Of a DNA stretch of 64,000 bases, positions 25,565-37,048 are shown piece after piece (the first letter of the stretch is position 1; each line of letters begins with the position of its first letter). Location: assembly GCA_020637195.1 (NCBI GenBank), contig JACJWK010000013.1:1-64000 (forward strand), written 5' to 3'. This stretch comes from Microthrixaceae bacterium. GTDB taxonomy: Bacteria > Actinomycetota > Acidimicrobiia > Acidimicrobiales > DATDAH01. The position numbers and the translations under genes were made by a program. The notes below the pieces were generated by a model that saw nothing but the letters and a program-made list of their open reading frames with translations, was not told the origin of the DNA and ran no database searches.

Positions 25565-26146
25565 ATGTCTACCGTCGACCCGAACCACCCACGCTCGGTT
25601 CGGAGCCGTGCGGCGATCCGGGCGGCCACACTCGAGCTCCTCGCCGCCGGTGGTGCCGGCTCGCTGACCCACGGAGCGGTGGCCGACGCTGCCGGGGTGG
25701 GCCGAGCAACGGTGTACCGCCACTTCCCAACGGTGGCCGACCTCGTCGAGGACGCCTTCCTCGCCGGCGGGATCCCGCCCCTCGACATCGAGTTGACCGG
25801 AGGACCCGAGTCGGTGCTGCGAGCGGCGATGGCCGCGATGGTCGACGAGCTCTGCGATCCCGGCTCGCTCGCGGTGATCACGACCGTCATCGATCGTGCC
25901 CGGGTACCGGGCCGCGCCCGGCGCCTCCGGGACGACTATGTCCGTTCACTCCTCGACCAGTTCACCGCGCTGCTCGATTGGGCGACGCCACCCGGTGCCG
26001 ATCCGTCCCCGTTGGCACCCGAGCAGGTCTTCGATCTCCTGGTCGGGCCGGTGCTCGCCGAGGTCCTGCTCCGGGGTAGGCAGCCGAGCCCTGCGGAGAT
26101 CGACACGATCATCGACTCGGCCCTCGCCGCGTGGAACCGCGCGTGA
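25565..26146 (+). CDS. TetR-family transcriptional regulator
   Basis: The protein has 193 residues. The N-terminal helix-turn-helix is typical: TLELLAAGGAGSLTHGAVAD then AGVGRATVYRHFPTVADLVE. The C-terminal helices carry no recognisable ligand motif. It is the first gene inside island 1. It converges with the solute-binding-protein gene (6-nt gap), so it may regulate the island's sugar genes; no operator was identified. Confidence 0.9.
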   Translation: MSTVDPNHPRSVRSRAAIRAATLELLAAGGAGSLTHGAVADAAGVGRATVYRHFPTVADLVEDAFLAGGIPPLDIELTGGPESVLRAAMAAMVDELCDPGSLAVITTVIDRARVPGRARRLRDDYVRSLLDQFTALLDWATPPGADPSPLAPEQVFDLLVGPVLAEVLLRGRQPSPAEIDTIIDSALAAWNRA

Positions 26147-26152
26147 TCGATG

Positions 26153-27625
26153 TCAGCCGCCGCGATCGTCGCGGTACAGGCGCAGAGCACGGTCGACGGC
26201 TCGATCGGCCCGCGCCAGCGAGTCGTGGGGGTCCTCGCCACTGAGCAGCACGCGGTCCAGGGCATCCTCGATCTCCGAGCGGGTCTCGAGGTACGGGCCG
26301 ATGAGGGGGCCGGGAAAGTTGGGGTCGGTGCCCTCGGCCATCTGCCGGTAGGACACCGCTTCCCACCGGCCCGCGAGTTCGTCCGCCCAGAACCGCCGCA
26401 CCGACGGCTCGGCGGCCACCGCTGCGAACGGCGGCGTGATCGACGCACGCGTGGCCCACAGCGCCTGGTTGTCAGGCTGGTTGATGTACCGCACGAACTC
26501 CCAGGCCGCGGCCTGGGTCACCCGGTCGCTGGTGGCGGGGAGGTACCAGACGCTGCCGCCGACCTGCGCCCGGCCCGGATCCTCCAGACCGGGGAGCTCG
26601 CCCACGCCGATGTCGAGGTCGAGCCTGAGGTTCTCGACGCCCGGCGGTAGATCGACGCCGAGGCTGTCGCGCAGATCGGCGGCGCCGAGGGTTCCCTCGA
26701 TCACGCCGGCGACGGTCGCCGCGTTCTGGGAGCCCTCGATGAGCATCGACGACTGCTGAAGGGCCATGGCGAGGATGTGGTCCGCCTGACCCGGACTTGC
26801 AGGGATGACGTCGACGAGGCCCTCGCGCTGCATCCGTTGGAGCAGTTCGATCACCTCGAGGGACCTGGGGTTGTCCAACGTGCTCCTCGTGGCCACCGCG
26901 CCGCGCCCGTTGTCGTTGTTCACGATCGGTTGCCTGACCCCGGACAGGAGCCACTCGAACACCCAGGACGCCGCGAGGAACGACAAGGGCTTGGAGTCGG
27001 GACGGCTGGCCTTCAGGGCCACGGCGGCCTCGTAGATCTCCACGAGGGTCTGAGGCGGCGCGTCGGGATCGAGGCCGGCCTCGGTGAAGTGGGCCCGGTT
27101 GTAGTAGAGCACGCCCGTGGAGGTCTGGAACACCACCGGGACCAGCTCTCCCCGGACCTCGTAGCTGTGCCGGACGATGGGGAGCAGCCCGTCGTAGGTG
27201 GCCGCGATCTCGGGGTCGGCGTCGATGCAGGCTTGAGCGTGGGTGAACAGGCCGCTGTCGGCCGCCCACTGCGCGCTGGTGTCGTTGAGGTTCACGAGGG
27301 CGGGGAGGTCTCCCTCGGGGGCAGCCTGCTCCACCTTGGCCTGCACCTCGTCGGGGCCGCCCTGGTACTGGCCCACCACCCTGACGCGGTCCTGCGACGC
27401 GTTGAAGGCCGCGATCTGCTGGTCGAGGACCGCCTTGGGCGCCGCCACCAGGGTGTGCCAGAGGCGGACGGTCACCGGGTGATCGATGCCGTCGAGCGCC
27501 CCGATCGCGCAGGAGGTGTCGGTGTGGATGTCCCCACGTCCGTAGCCCACGCAGCCGGGGAGCCAGGCGACCACCAGCCCCATCGCGACGACGATCCTGC
27601 GTGGCGCCACGCGACGCCCGCTCAC
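26153..27625 (-). CDS. Sugar ABC transporter, solute-binding lipoprotein
   Basis: The protein has 490 residues. The signal ends in lipobox WLPGC, anchoring it to the membrane. The mature part follows the family 1 extracellular solute-binding (UgpB/MalE-like) pattern, with TVRLWHTLVAAPK near the start, QTSTGVLYYNRAHF in the middle and a late NQPDNQALWATRASITPP block. The GTG start overlaps the upstream permease stop by 4 nt (GTGA). It is the last gene of a five-gene minus-strand operon. The ligand is probably an oligosaccharide or glycerophosphodiester-type sugar. Confidence 0.9.
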   Translation of the reverse strand: MSGRRVAPRRIVVAMGLVVAWLPGCVGYGRGDIHTDTSCAIGALDGIDHPVTVRLWHTLVAAPKAVLDQQIAAFNASQDRVRVVGQYQGGPDEVQAKVEQAAPEGDLPALVNLNDTSAQWAADSGLFTHAQACIDADPEIAATYDGLLPIVRHSYEVRGELVPVVFQTSTGVLYYNRAHFTEAGLDPDAPPQTLVEIYEAAVALKASRPDSKPLSFLAASWVFEWLLSGVRQPIVNNDNGRGAVATRSTLDNPRSLEVIELLQRMQREGLVDVIPASPGQADHILAMALQQSSMLIEGSQNAATVAGVIEGTLGAADLRDSLGVDLPPGVENLRLDLDIGVGELPGLEDPGRAQVGGSVWYLPATSDRVTQAAAWEFVRYINQPDNQALWATRASITPPFAAVAAEPSVRRFWADELAGRWEAVSYRQMAEGTDPNFPGPLIGPYLETRSEIEDALDRVLLSGEDPHDSLARADRAVDRALRLYRDDRGG

Positions 27626-28467
27626 CCCTTCACCGCGCCCGCGCTGAGCCCTCGGATGATCTGGCGCTGGAACACGAGGAGCAGCACGAGGATCGGGACG
27701 GCGCTGATGATCGCCGCGGCCACCGCGAGGTTGGCGCTGTCGACCTCCTGCGTCGTCAGCTGGCGCAGCACCAGCTGGACCGTGTTCCAGCTCGGGTCGG
27801 TGGTCACGGCCCGAGGCCAGAGGTAGCTTCCCCAGGCGCCCAGCATGGTGATCAGCGCCAGGGAACCGATGGTGGGACGGCTGATCGGCACCACCACCCT
27901 CCGGAGGAACCGGTAGTGGCCGAAGCCGTCCAGCAGGGCGGCGTCACGGAGCTCGGGGGGGATGCCGAGGAAGGTCTGGCGCAGCAGGAAGATCCCGAAC
28001 GCGGTGGCCAGGCTCGGGACGGTGAGGCCGGGCAGCGAGTCCAACCACCCCAGCTCTCGGATGGTCCTGACGTTGGCGACGAGCGTCACCTCCGCAGGGA
28101 GGAGCATCGTGGCGAGGATGACCACGAACAAGATGCGCTTGAGGGGGAAGTCGAGGAAGGCGAAGGCGTAGCCCGCCATGATCGACGTCAGGAGCTGGCC
28201 GACGGTGATGATGGCCGCGACCGCAAGGCTCAGGGCCATGGCGCGGCCGAGGTCCGAGGCGGACCAGGCATCGGCGAACACCCCCCAGTCGGCCTCGACC
28301 GGAAACCACGGCTGACCCCGGTCGATGTAGACGAAGGGTGGCGACACCGCCCGAACGATCATCAGCCACACCGGCAGAAGGATCACCACGCTCAGCAAGC
28401 TCAGGAGCAGGTAGGACCCGGTCGTCCTCAGCGTGCGACCGAGGACGCGGCGATCACCGACCGCCAT
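27622..28467 (-). CDS. Sugar ABC transporter permease, MalG/UgpE type
   Basis: The protein has 281 residues and six membrane helices. The EAA loop that contacts the ATPase is DAALLDGFGHYRFLRRVVVP. The C-terminal IIRGLSAGAVKG is the standard end of this permease type. It overlaps the partner permease by 14 nt and the binding protein by 4 nt, giving a tightly coupled operon. Confidence 0.94.
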   Translation of the reverse strand: MAVGDRRVLGRTLRTTGSYLLLSLLSVVILLPVWLMIVRAVSPPFVYIDRGQPWFPVEADWGVFADAWSASDLGRAMALSLAVAAIITVGQLLTSIMAGYAFAFLDFPLKRILFVVILATMLLPAEVTLVANVRTIRELGWLDSLPGLTVPSLATAFGIFLLRQTFLGIPPELRDAALLDGFGHYRFLRRVVVPISRPTIGSLALITMLGAWGSYLWPRAVTTDPSWNTVQLVLRQLTTQEVDSANLAVAAAIISAVPILVLLLVFQRQIIRGLSAGAVKG

Positions 28468-29337
28468 AATGCACCTTGCGCGAGGTGAGGGTCAGCTGGA
28501 CCATGGTCATCACGAAGGTGATGGCGAACATGCCGATCGACATCACCGCCCCCTCGGAGATGCTTCCGGGACTCTGACGTTCGAAGATCTTGAACACGAG
28601 CGTCTCGGTGCTCCCTGCGGGCCCGCCGCCGGTCAACAGCTCCACCTGTGCGAAGGACTGGAACGCGCTCACCATGAGCACGACGCCGAGGAACGCCAGG
28701 GCGGGAGAGATGAGCGGCAGCACCACCTTGGTGGTGCGGCGAACCGATCCGAACCCGTCGAGGGCAGCTGCCTCCAGCAGCTCGTCGGGGACGGTCTGCA
28801 GGGCCGCCAGCACGATCACGAACGTGAGCCCGAGGTTCTGCCAGATCGAGCTCAGCGCCACGCCGCGCAATGCGGTGTCGGGATCGGCCAACGAGAGCCA
28901 CGAGACGTCTCCGAACCGTCCGATCTTGGGGTTGATCAAGGAGTAGAAGACCACCGCGGACACTGCGGCCGACGAGGCGATGGTCGAGGAGAAGACCGTC
29001 TGGAAGACCCTGATGCCCTTGAGCCTGCGGTGGGCGGCCAAGGCCAGGACGAGGCCGAGGAGGAGCCCGATGGGCACGGTGAGCAGCACGTACCGCGCCG
29101 AGATCCAGACGCCGGTTCGGAAGTCCTCGCCGGTGAGCACCTCAACGAAGTTGGCCGGGCCCACCCAGGTCTCGCGGGTGCCGAAGCGGTTCGGTCGCCA
29201 CAACCCCATGTGCACGAGGCGGGTCAGCGGGAAGTAGGCGAACACGCCGAGCAGCACCAGCGTGGGCAGCAGCATCGCGTAGGCCACCAACGCATCCCGG
29301 GTGCGCGGCCTCAGCCTGGGGGCTCGAGTCGGGCCGG

Positions 29338-29341
<4 letters not shown>
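28454..29341 (-). CDS. Sugar ABC transporter permease, MalF/UgpA type
   Basis: The protein has 295 residues and six membrane helices. The EAA motif is EAAALDGFGSVRRTTKVVLP. It forms the membrane channel with the downstream permease. The GTG start overlaps the ATPase stop by 4 nt. There is no separate ribosome site, consistent with translational coupling. Confidence 0.94.
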
Positions 29342-30383
<1,042 letters not shown>

Positions 30384-30396
<13 letters not shown>

Positions 30397-31556
30397 ACTG
30401 CTCCCGCGAGGTCGGTCGTCGGTCGGGTGCGAGGGACCACCACCCGTCGGAAGGCCTCGGTCTCTGCGGCGTCGTAGGGCGTGCCGTCGGCGTGCAGCAG
30501 CTCGTGGAACCAGGGCGTCGCGTCGTCGCCGGGCGTGCGCCAGCTGCTCCACGGATACCGGGTCTGCGTGCGCCCGTCGACCAGTCCCCAGGCGTAGGCC
30601 CCCACGCCCCGTTCGGCGAACACCTCGATCAGGCCGGGTGGGGACTTGGGTCGTCCGAGCCACTCCGTGCACACGAGAGGCCGGCCGTAGGCGGACAGGT
30701 GCTCGATCGCCGACTCCAGCCGCCGGCGAGGGGAGTAGTGGTGGAAGGTGATGACGTCCGACCGGCCGAGCATGACCCGGTTGATCGGGTCGCACCGCTC
30801 GACCGATCCCGACACGCCCATGAACACCCCGGCGGTGAGTGGCTGGGCAGGGTCGACCTGCTGCGCCCAGTCGAAGGTCCGGGAGAGCAGCTCGGTGGCC
30901 AGCCGGTACTTCTGGCGGGTGGCCGTCGCGGGGAAGTTGGCCTCGGCCTGGTTCGGCTCGTTGAACAGGTCCCAGCAGTGCACCCGCGGGTCCTCGCGGT
31001 GGCGGTCGAGGACCGCTTCCACGTAGGCGCGTAGCTCCGGCCATCGACGGGCGTCCGACAGCAGTTCTGCCCCCGGGGACTGCAGCCACATCGAGTTGTG
31101 GACCCCGGGCCGGGGCTCGGGCTGGGCTCCCAAGCGGGACACGGGGTTCCAGCAGCCGTCGAAGAGGACGAGCATCGCGCCGATGCCGTGGCCGTGGGCG
31201 ATGTCGAGCACCTCGTCGAGACGGCCCCAGAACCCGGGCACCTCGGGGAGGAGGTGGTGCAGGAAGAGGCGAATGCTGTTCATGCCGAGTCCCGCCGCCC
31301 AGCCCAGCTCGCGGTCGATGGCTTCACGGTCGTAGGTGTCGGCCTGGAACATCTCCAACTGGTTGCCACACGTGGAGGGCATGAAGTTGCACCCCACCAA
31401 CCAGCCCACCTCGTCCTGCCAGGCCAGAGCCCGTTCGCGGCTCCAGCGGGCCGTGGTCGGCACCGGGGGTGTCCACACCGCCGGATAGGCCGCCTTCACC
31501 ACGTTGAGGCCCTGACGGATGCCGTGCAGCGCGAGGTCCACTTTCGAAGCCACTCG
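30384..31556 (-). CDS. GH5-like glycoside hydrolase, cytoplasmic
   Basis: The protein has 390 residues forming a (beta/alpha)8 clan GH-A enzyme. The acid/base glutamate is in CWDLFNEPNQ and the nucleophile glutamate in RPLVCTEWLGRP. VGCNFMPSTCGNQLEMFQAD near the start is typical of proteins often annotated as intracellular 1,4-beta-xylanases. There is no signal peptide, so the substrate must be imported, fitting its place as first gene of the ABC-transporter operon. GTG 31556 has GAGGAAGGG about 7 nt upstream. The exact GH5 subfamily is unknown; endoglycoceramidase-like activity is one option given the ceramidase-like gene next door. Confidence 0.8.
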
Positions 31557-31602
31557 GGTCCCTTCCTCGTCGGCCCACGAGGGACGCATCGCATCGTGGC
31601 GA

Positions 31603-31632
31603 TTCGACCCAACCCCCGGCCGGGAACATAAT
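31603..31632 (+). promoter_or_regulatory. Promoter of the ceramidase-like gene, probably leaderless
   Basis: TTCGAC (31603-31608) and CATAAT (31627-31632) are 18 bp apart. The ATG at 31641 is only 8 nt beyond the -10, so transcription would start at or next to the start codon. No Shine-Dalgarno sequence is present. Confidence 0.5.
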
Positions 31633-31640
31633 GAGACAAA

Positions 31641-34039
31641 ATGTCCGCAGGAGCAAGTCACGACGAGGCATCCGAGCCGCAGCCCACCACGGGACACCCG
31701 GAGATCGAGGCGCCCCTGCCCGGCCATCTGGCGGCCGGCTGGTCGCGCACGCAGATCGAGGTCGTCCCGGACCGATACGCGATGAGCGGCTACGGCATGT
31801 CCGGCCACCGGGCCGTCTTCGCCCGGACCGGGCTGTACGCACGCACTGTCGTCGTGCGTGATGCCAGCGGCCGGTCGGCGATCGTGTGCTGCGTCGACCT
31901 CGCCATGGTCACCAACGCCATGCGGCAAGGGGCCGTGGAGACGTTGAGCGCCGCGCTCGGCTCCGCCTTCGATCCGGAGACCTTCGTGCTGACGTGCACG
32001 CACACCCACTCGAGCCCCGGGGGCTGCGGGCACGAAGCCATGTACAACTGGGTCACGCCAGGATTCGTCCCCCAGCACCTCGCGGCGGTGCGCGAGGCGA
32101 TCACCCGGTCGACCCTGGCCGCCCTCGCCTCGGTGGCGCCCACCACGATCACACTCCACGAAGCGGCGTTCCCACCCGAGCTCGGCGTGGGCTGGAACCG
32201 TTCGCTGGTGGCCCACCGCAGGAACCCCGAGTCCTTGCGATGGAGGCGCAGACAAGCCCACCGTGCCATCGACCGCACGATGTCGGTCCTCGCCTTCCGA
32301 CAGGACGGGCGGGTCGAGGCCCTCGTCTCCCTCTTCGGGGTGCACGCGACCTGCTTCGGCAACCGCGTCGGGGCCCTCGACGGCGACAACAAGGGCCGCG
32401 CCGCGCGCCGCGCCGCGCCGAGGACGCGCTTCGCCGACAGGGAGCGAGTGCGCCCGTGGCCATCTTCGCCCAAGCCACCGCCGGGGACGTGTCGCCCCAT
32501 TACCACGGGCCGGGCCAGAGCGCCCGACGCCTCGTGACCCGACTCGCCGGCGAGACCCGCCACGCCGAGCGCAGCGCCGCCGCGCACTGCCGGGTCGCCT
32601 TCGCGGCCGTCGCCGGCCCGGGCACCCCGGTCACCGGGCCGATCGACGGGGTGCTCCGCTACACCGACATGAGCGACATCGACGTGCCGCCGCACCATGC
32701 CCTGGGCACCGTCGGGGCCCGGACGTCGACACCGTGCCATGGCGCCGGCTTCTTCCGGGGCACACCGGTCGACGGGCGGGGGATGCCCGTCGCGGCAGCG
32801 CACCTCGCACGCCTGGTGGCGCGGGTGGTGCGCTGGAAGCGGCGTCGCGCCGGGGGTGCGGCGGGGGCGCACCACCGAGCCCTCTACGCCTCGCAGGACC
32901 CGAAGGCGATCGTCCTCGAGTCGGCTGACAAGCGGGTCCTGGGTCTCCCCTTGGCCCGCGCGTGGGCACCGGCGGCCCTGGACGCGTCCGCCGCGGAGGC
33001 CATCCGCCAGGCGCGGGTCGGAGCGATCGACACCAGTCCGCTCGTGCCATCGGTGCTGCCCATCCAGGTGCTGCGCCTCGGCGACGTGGCGCTGGTCTGC
33101 GCACCCGGGGAGTTCACCACCGTCGCCGGGGCGCGGCTCCTCGCCGCCACGCGCGACGCAGCGCCGGCGGACGGTCCCAGCCGCTTCCTGCTGGTGACGT
33201 ACAGCAACGACTACATGGGCTACGTCACGACCCCCGAGGAGTACGAGCGCCAACGCTACGAAGGCGGCCACACGGTGTTCGGGCGATGGACGCTCGGCGG
33301 CTTCCAGGTCGTGGTCGAGCGAGTGGTCGCCCTGCTGGGTACCCCCGAGGTCGGCCGCCGGGACGACACTCCGACCGGGCCACCGCCGGTTCCCGCCGCC
33401 GAGCTCGACCGGCGCTCCGACCTGCCACCGAGAGGCCCACGGCCGCCCTATGACCGGCGGGCCTGGAGCCGCCTCCTGCGACAGGCGGATCTGGTCATGC
33501 GCGGCGCATGGAGAGCGGAGCGCGACACCCTGGGCTGGTACCGCTGCGACGGCCGTGACGTGCACCTGCAGGTACGGGTCGAGGTCGACGGTGCGCTCAG
33601 CGACCTCTTCGAGGCGCTCACCGACCTCGACCGAGCAGCCAAGCTGTACTGGCCGGTGCGAACGCACCACCTCGGCACTGGCGCCGATGGGGAACCCTTC
33701 GGCGAGGGCTCCCGACGGGGCTTTCGTGTCGTCCCCGGGGTGCACTACACCGAGAGGGTGGTGCGGCGCCGCGCCGACGACCGCCTCGAGTGGGTCTTCG
33801 AACGAGGAGGTCCGATTCGCTCTCACCGGGGCCGCATGGACTTCGAGGCACTGGATCGCCGGCGGTCCTCCGTCACCGAGACCATCGAGTTCTCCTGCTC
33901 GTGGCCAGGGGTCGCCCGCGTGCTCGCACCCGCGATCTGGCACGCGAACCGGCGCGCCCTCCTCCGGGCCAAGCTCGTCATCGAGTCCGTTCCGGACTTC
34001 ACCGCCGTCGCCCCCGACCTGTTGCTGACCGACCCATGA
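31641..34039 (+). pseudogene. Neutral-ceramidase-like protein fused to SRPBCC domain, frameshifted
   Basis: Two frames together encode a ceramidase-type N-terminal domain and a C-terminal SRPBCC domain. The first frame (31641 to about 32420) has the zinc motif TCTHTHSSPGG and VSLFGVHATCFGN. The second (about 32420 to 34039) has the nucleophile motif GDVSPH and TYSNDYMGY, then from about 33540 an SRPBCC-like ligand-binding domain. The break lies in a run of GCGCC near 32400. Removing one 5-bp GCGCC unit restores a single frame, so slippage or a read error explains it. There is no signal peptide. Ceramidases hydrolyse the amide of ceramide; the substrate here is unproven. The gene is coupled to GH27 by an ATGA overlap. 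Confidence 0.75.
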
Positions 34040-35496
34040 GCGACTCGACCCGGCCCGAGATCATCCGGTACGACCCCTTCGCCGGGCCACCCCGGATCAA
34101 CGGGGCGCGACGCATCGGCATCCGACCCGGTACGGAGCTGATCCACGCGATGGCGGGCACCGGTAGCCGCCCCATCACCTGGACCGTGGAGGGGCTTCCG
34201 GCGACCCTCGCCGTCGATGCCGCGGGCATCGTGCGCGGCCATGCACCGCAGACCCCCGGGACCCACGAGATGAGGGTTCGAGCGTCCAACACGGAGGGAT
34301 CGACGGATGCGGTCGTTCAGCTCCACGTCGGCAGCACGCTCGCGCTCACGCCGCCGATGGGATGGAACAGTTGGAACGTCTACGCCGACGCCGTCGATGC
34401 CGAGACCATCCTCCGCAGCGCCCGAGCCATCGTCGACACGGGAATGCGCGACCTGGGCTACCAGTACGTCAACATCGACGACCACTGGCACGCCCCCGAG
34501 CGCAACCCCGACGGGACGCCCGCCGCTGACCCGCGGGCCTTCCCCGACGGCATCGGCGCGCTCGCCGATCAGCTCCACGCCGCCGGCCTCAAGCTCGGCA
34601 TCTACTCAGACGCCGCCGAGAAGACCTGCGGCAACTGCTTCGGCGGCCTCGCTCACGAGCGAATCGACGCCGAGACCTACGCCGCCTGGGGGGTCGACTA
34701 CCTCAAGTACGACTACTGCCATGCGCCACGTGACGCCGCCACCGCGATCGAGCGCTACGGCGCCATGGGCGATGCCTTGGCCCACAGTGGGCGATCGATC
34801 GTCTACAGCGCCTGCGAGTGGGGCGGTCGGCGACCATGGACCTGGGCCCCGGAGGCGGGCGCGGCGCTGTGGCGCACGACCTGGGACATCTTCGACACCT
34901 TCGGCGCGGGTCGACTCGGCGTGAAGGGGATCGCCCGTCGCAACCTCGGACTGGGACGACACGCGGGACCCGGCCACTGGAACGACCCCGACATGCTCCT
35001 CGTCGGCAACCACGGCCGCGGCCGAGCGACCGGCACCCTGAGGGCCCCGTTCTCGGGGAACTGGCGACCGAAGCTGTGGAGCTTCCGCGGGCTCACCGAT
35101 GTCGAGGCCCACACCCACGTCACCCTCTGGGCGATGATGGCGGCTCCTCTCCTCGCCTCACACGACCTGAGCGAGAGCGACCCCTACGACCTCGCGTTGC
35201 TGACCAACCCCGAGGTCGTCGCCATCGACCAGGATCCACTCGGGCACCAGGCCCGCGTCGTCGAGCAGAGCCGCCATGGCTGGATCCTCGAGAAGCGCCT
35301 CGCCGGCGGGGGCGTCGCCGTCTCACTGACCAACATGGGTCGCCGTCCCCGCACCCTCTCCATCACCGGCGAGCGCCTCGGCCTCCGTGGCGACGAGGAG
35401 GTCTTCGACGCCTGGACCCACGAGGTGCAGCGGAGCCACCCCCGGATCACCGCCCATCTCCCCGCACACGGGAGCGCGCTCCTCGTGATCCACTGA
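34036..35496 (+). CDS. Alpha-galactosidase, GH27 family
   Basis: The protein has 486 residues. An N-terminal immunoglobulin-like domain (about 1-100, of the putative-Ig type found before GH27) precedes the barrel starting at TPPMGWNSWN. The nucleophile aspartate is in YLKYDYCHAP and the acid/base in HWNDPDMLL. It should remove terminal alpha-D-galactose; related enzymes act on alpha-N-acetylgalactosamine or beta-L-arabinopyranose. No signal peptide is present, so it works inside the cell on imported sugar. ATG 34036 overlaps the preceding stop (ATGA). Confidence 0.92.
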   Translation: MSDSTRPEIIRYDPFAGPPRINGARRIGIRPGTELIHAMAGTGSRPITWTVEGLPATLAVDAAGIVRGHAPQTPGTHEMRVRASNTEGSTDAVVQLHVGSTLALTPPMGWNSWNVYADAVDAETILRSARAIVDTGMRDLGYQYVNIDDHWHAPERNPDGTPAADPRAFPDGIGALADQLHAAGLKLGIYSDAAEKTCGNCFGGLAHERIDAETYAAWGVDYLKYDYCHAPRDAATAIERYGAMGDALAHSGRSIVYSACEWGGRRPWTWAPEAGAALWRTTWDIFDTFGAGRLGVKGIARRNLGLGRHAGPGHWNDPDMLLVGNHGRGRATGTLRAPFSGNWRPKLWSFRGLTDVEAHTHVTLWAMMAAPLLASHDLSESDPYDLALLTNPEVVAIDQDPLGHQARVVEQSRHGWILEKRLAGGGVAVSLTNMGRRPRTLSITGERLGLRGDEEVFDAWTHEVQRSHPRITAHLPAHGSALLVIH

Positions 35497-35668
35497 CGAC
35501 TGGGGCGAGACCAGGGCCGACGACGACCATGCCGAGAAAGATCCGCTCGAGGCCACCCACACCCACGGCCCGCGTCGCGGGCCGAGACAGGGCCCCGACA
35601 ACCCGCGGTACCCGGACCGGTCCGGGGCCGTTCGCCGAGATGATCCCCGCGGGTAGCCCGGGTCCTGG

Positions 35669-36934
35669 TCAGTTCATCGGGAAGGTCTTGGCGATGGCGC
35701 GAGCCATCGTCTCCTCCTGGTTGGTGCCATCGCTGGTGCTGAACCAGTTGATGACGAGGTCGCGAGACGGTGACACGTAGAGGCCCTGGCCCCCGATGCC
35801 GCCCTTGTACAGGTCCCCGTCCGTGAAGACCGCATCCCACTGGTAGCGATTGGTGATCCCGCGGTCGTCGGGGAAGTTGCGCTCCATCTCCTTGCCGACG
35901 TAGCCCTTCCCGTAGATCGAGGGGTCGCCGGTCGTCTGGAGCATCCGAAGGATCGACTCGGAGACGATGCGCTCCTCACTCACCTTGTTCCAGCTCGGCG
36001 TGAAGATCATGCCGTAGCGAGCCATGTCTCGAAGGGTGCTCGAGGCGAAGCCGAACAACATCGGATGCCCCTGGGTCGAGATGCCGAGCTGCATGTCGTG
36101 CTCGGCACCGATCTTGCTCCAGATCAGGTCGCTGAGCAGGACGTTGGTCGGCATCCCGGTGAGCCGCTCGTTGATGCGGTTCATGACGTAGGGGTTGATC
36201 GAGTTGTACTCGAACGCAGTGTGCCCCGGGTACTTCCGCTGCATGCCCCGGAGCACGGCGAACGGATCGCGCTCCTCCTGGTCGGGGTTGACGAACATGC
36301 CGATCGTGACGCCCCACTGGAAGTAGACGCGGTCCGGATTGGTACGGGTGTCCTGGGCAGGTTCGTCGTGTTCGGTCGAGTCGAGGCCGTTGGCCATGTC
36401 GAGCACGTCCTCGACGGTCGTCTCGTCCCACGCCGACCCCGCGAGCTCCGGGAGGTAGGCCGGAACAGGCTTCTTGACGTCGATCAGGCCCTGCTCCTCG
36501 AGCAGCGCCATGATCGTGCTACCGCACTGCTTGCTCGCAGAGAACCAGATGTGCTTGTCCTGTGGACGCATCGTGTTGTAGCGCTCGAAGACGATCTCAC
36601 CTCGATGGGCGACGAGGAAGGCGTCGACCGGGTAGTCGTCGAGGTGGGAATCCACGGTCTCCGACGTCTGCCCCTTCTCGAAGGCGATGCGGCCGATCGA
36701 CTCGTCGAGGGCGAGCGGTAGCTCTGCCACCGGACCCCCGCGGAGCACGTCCACCGTGTGGAAGAGGCGGCCGACGTTCTGCCAGGTGTAGGCGGACTCG
36801 GGAATCGGGAACTGGAAGTTGCCCTGGTTCTCCGGCGCGTTGAAGTACCTCTGGATCTCGACCACGCGGTCGATCGGAGTGGCCGCGCGCGGCGTCGTGC
36901 CCAAGGCGTCGTGAGCAGTGGATGGGTTGGTCAT
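35669..36934 (-). CDS. Serine hydrolase, beta-lactamase/EstB-like family
   Basis: The protein has 421 residues. The SxxK nucleophile motif is FSASKQCGS, the second motif is close to EYNSIN, and the third region reads GGIGGQGLYVSP, matching class C beta-lactamase-related esterases and peptidases. It has no signal peptide, so a cell-wall or antibiotic role is unlikely; a cytoplasmic esterase is more plausible. ATG 36934 follows an AGAAGGGA site. The upstream open frame has no support. Confidence 0.85.
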   Translation of the reverse strand: MTNPSTAHDALGTTPRAATPIDRVVEIQRYFNAPENQGNFQFPIPESAYTWQNVGRLFHTVDVLRGGPVAELPLALDESIGRIAFEKGQTSETVDSHLDDYPVDAFLVAHRGEIVFERYNTMRPQDKHIWFSASKQCGSTIMALLEEQGLIDVKKPVPAYLPELAGSAWDETTVEDVLDMANGLDSTEHDEPAQDTRTNPDRVYFQWGVTIGMFVNPDQEERDPFAVLRGMQRKYPGHTAFEYNSINPYVMNRINERLTGMPTNVLLSDLIWSKIGAEHDMQLGISTQGHPMLFGFASSTLRDMARYGMIFTPSWNKVSEERIVSESILRMLQTTGDPSIYGKGYVGKEMERNFPDDRGITNRYQWDAVFTDGDLYKGGIGGQGLYVSPSRDLVINWFSTSDGTNQEETMARAIAKTFPMN

Positions 36935-37048
36935 GTCAGTGTGTCCCTTCTCGGAGGTAGGAGATCGGAGCGACGTGGTGAGCACATCGGGAACGGCACG
37001 AGGAATTCGGACCACCGAGATCCATCCCGGCGTTCACGTTGGTGCTGG

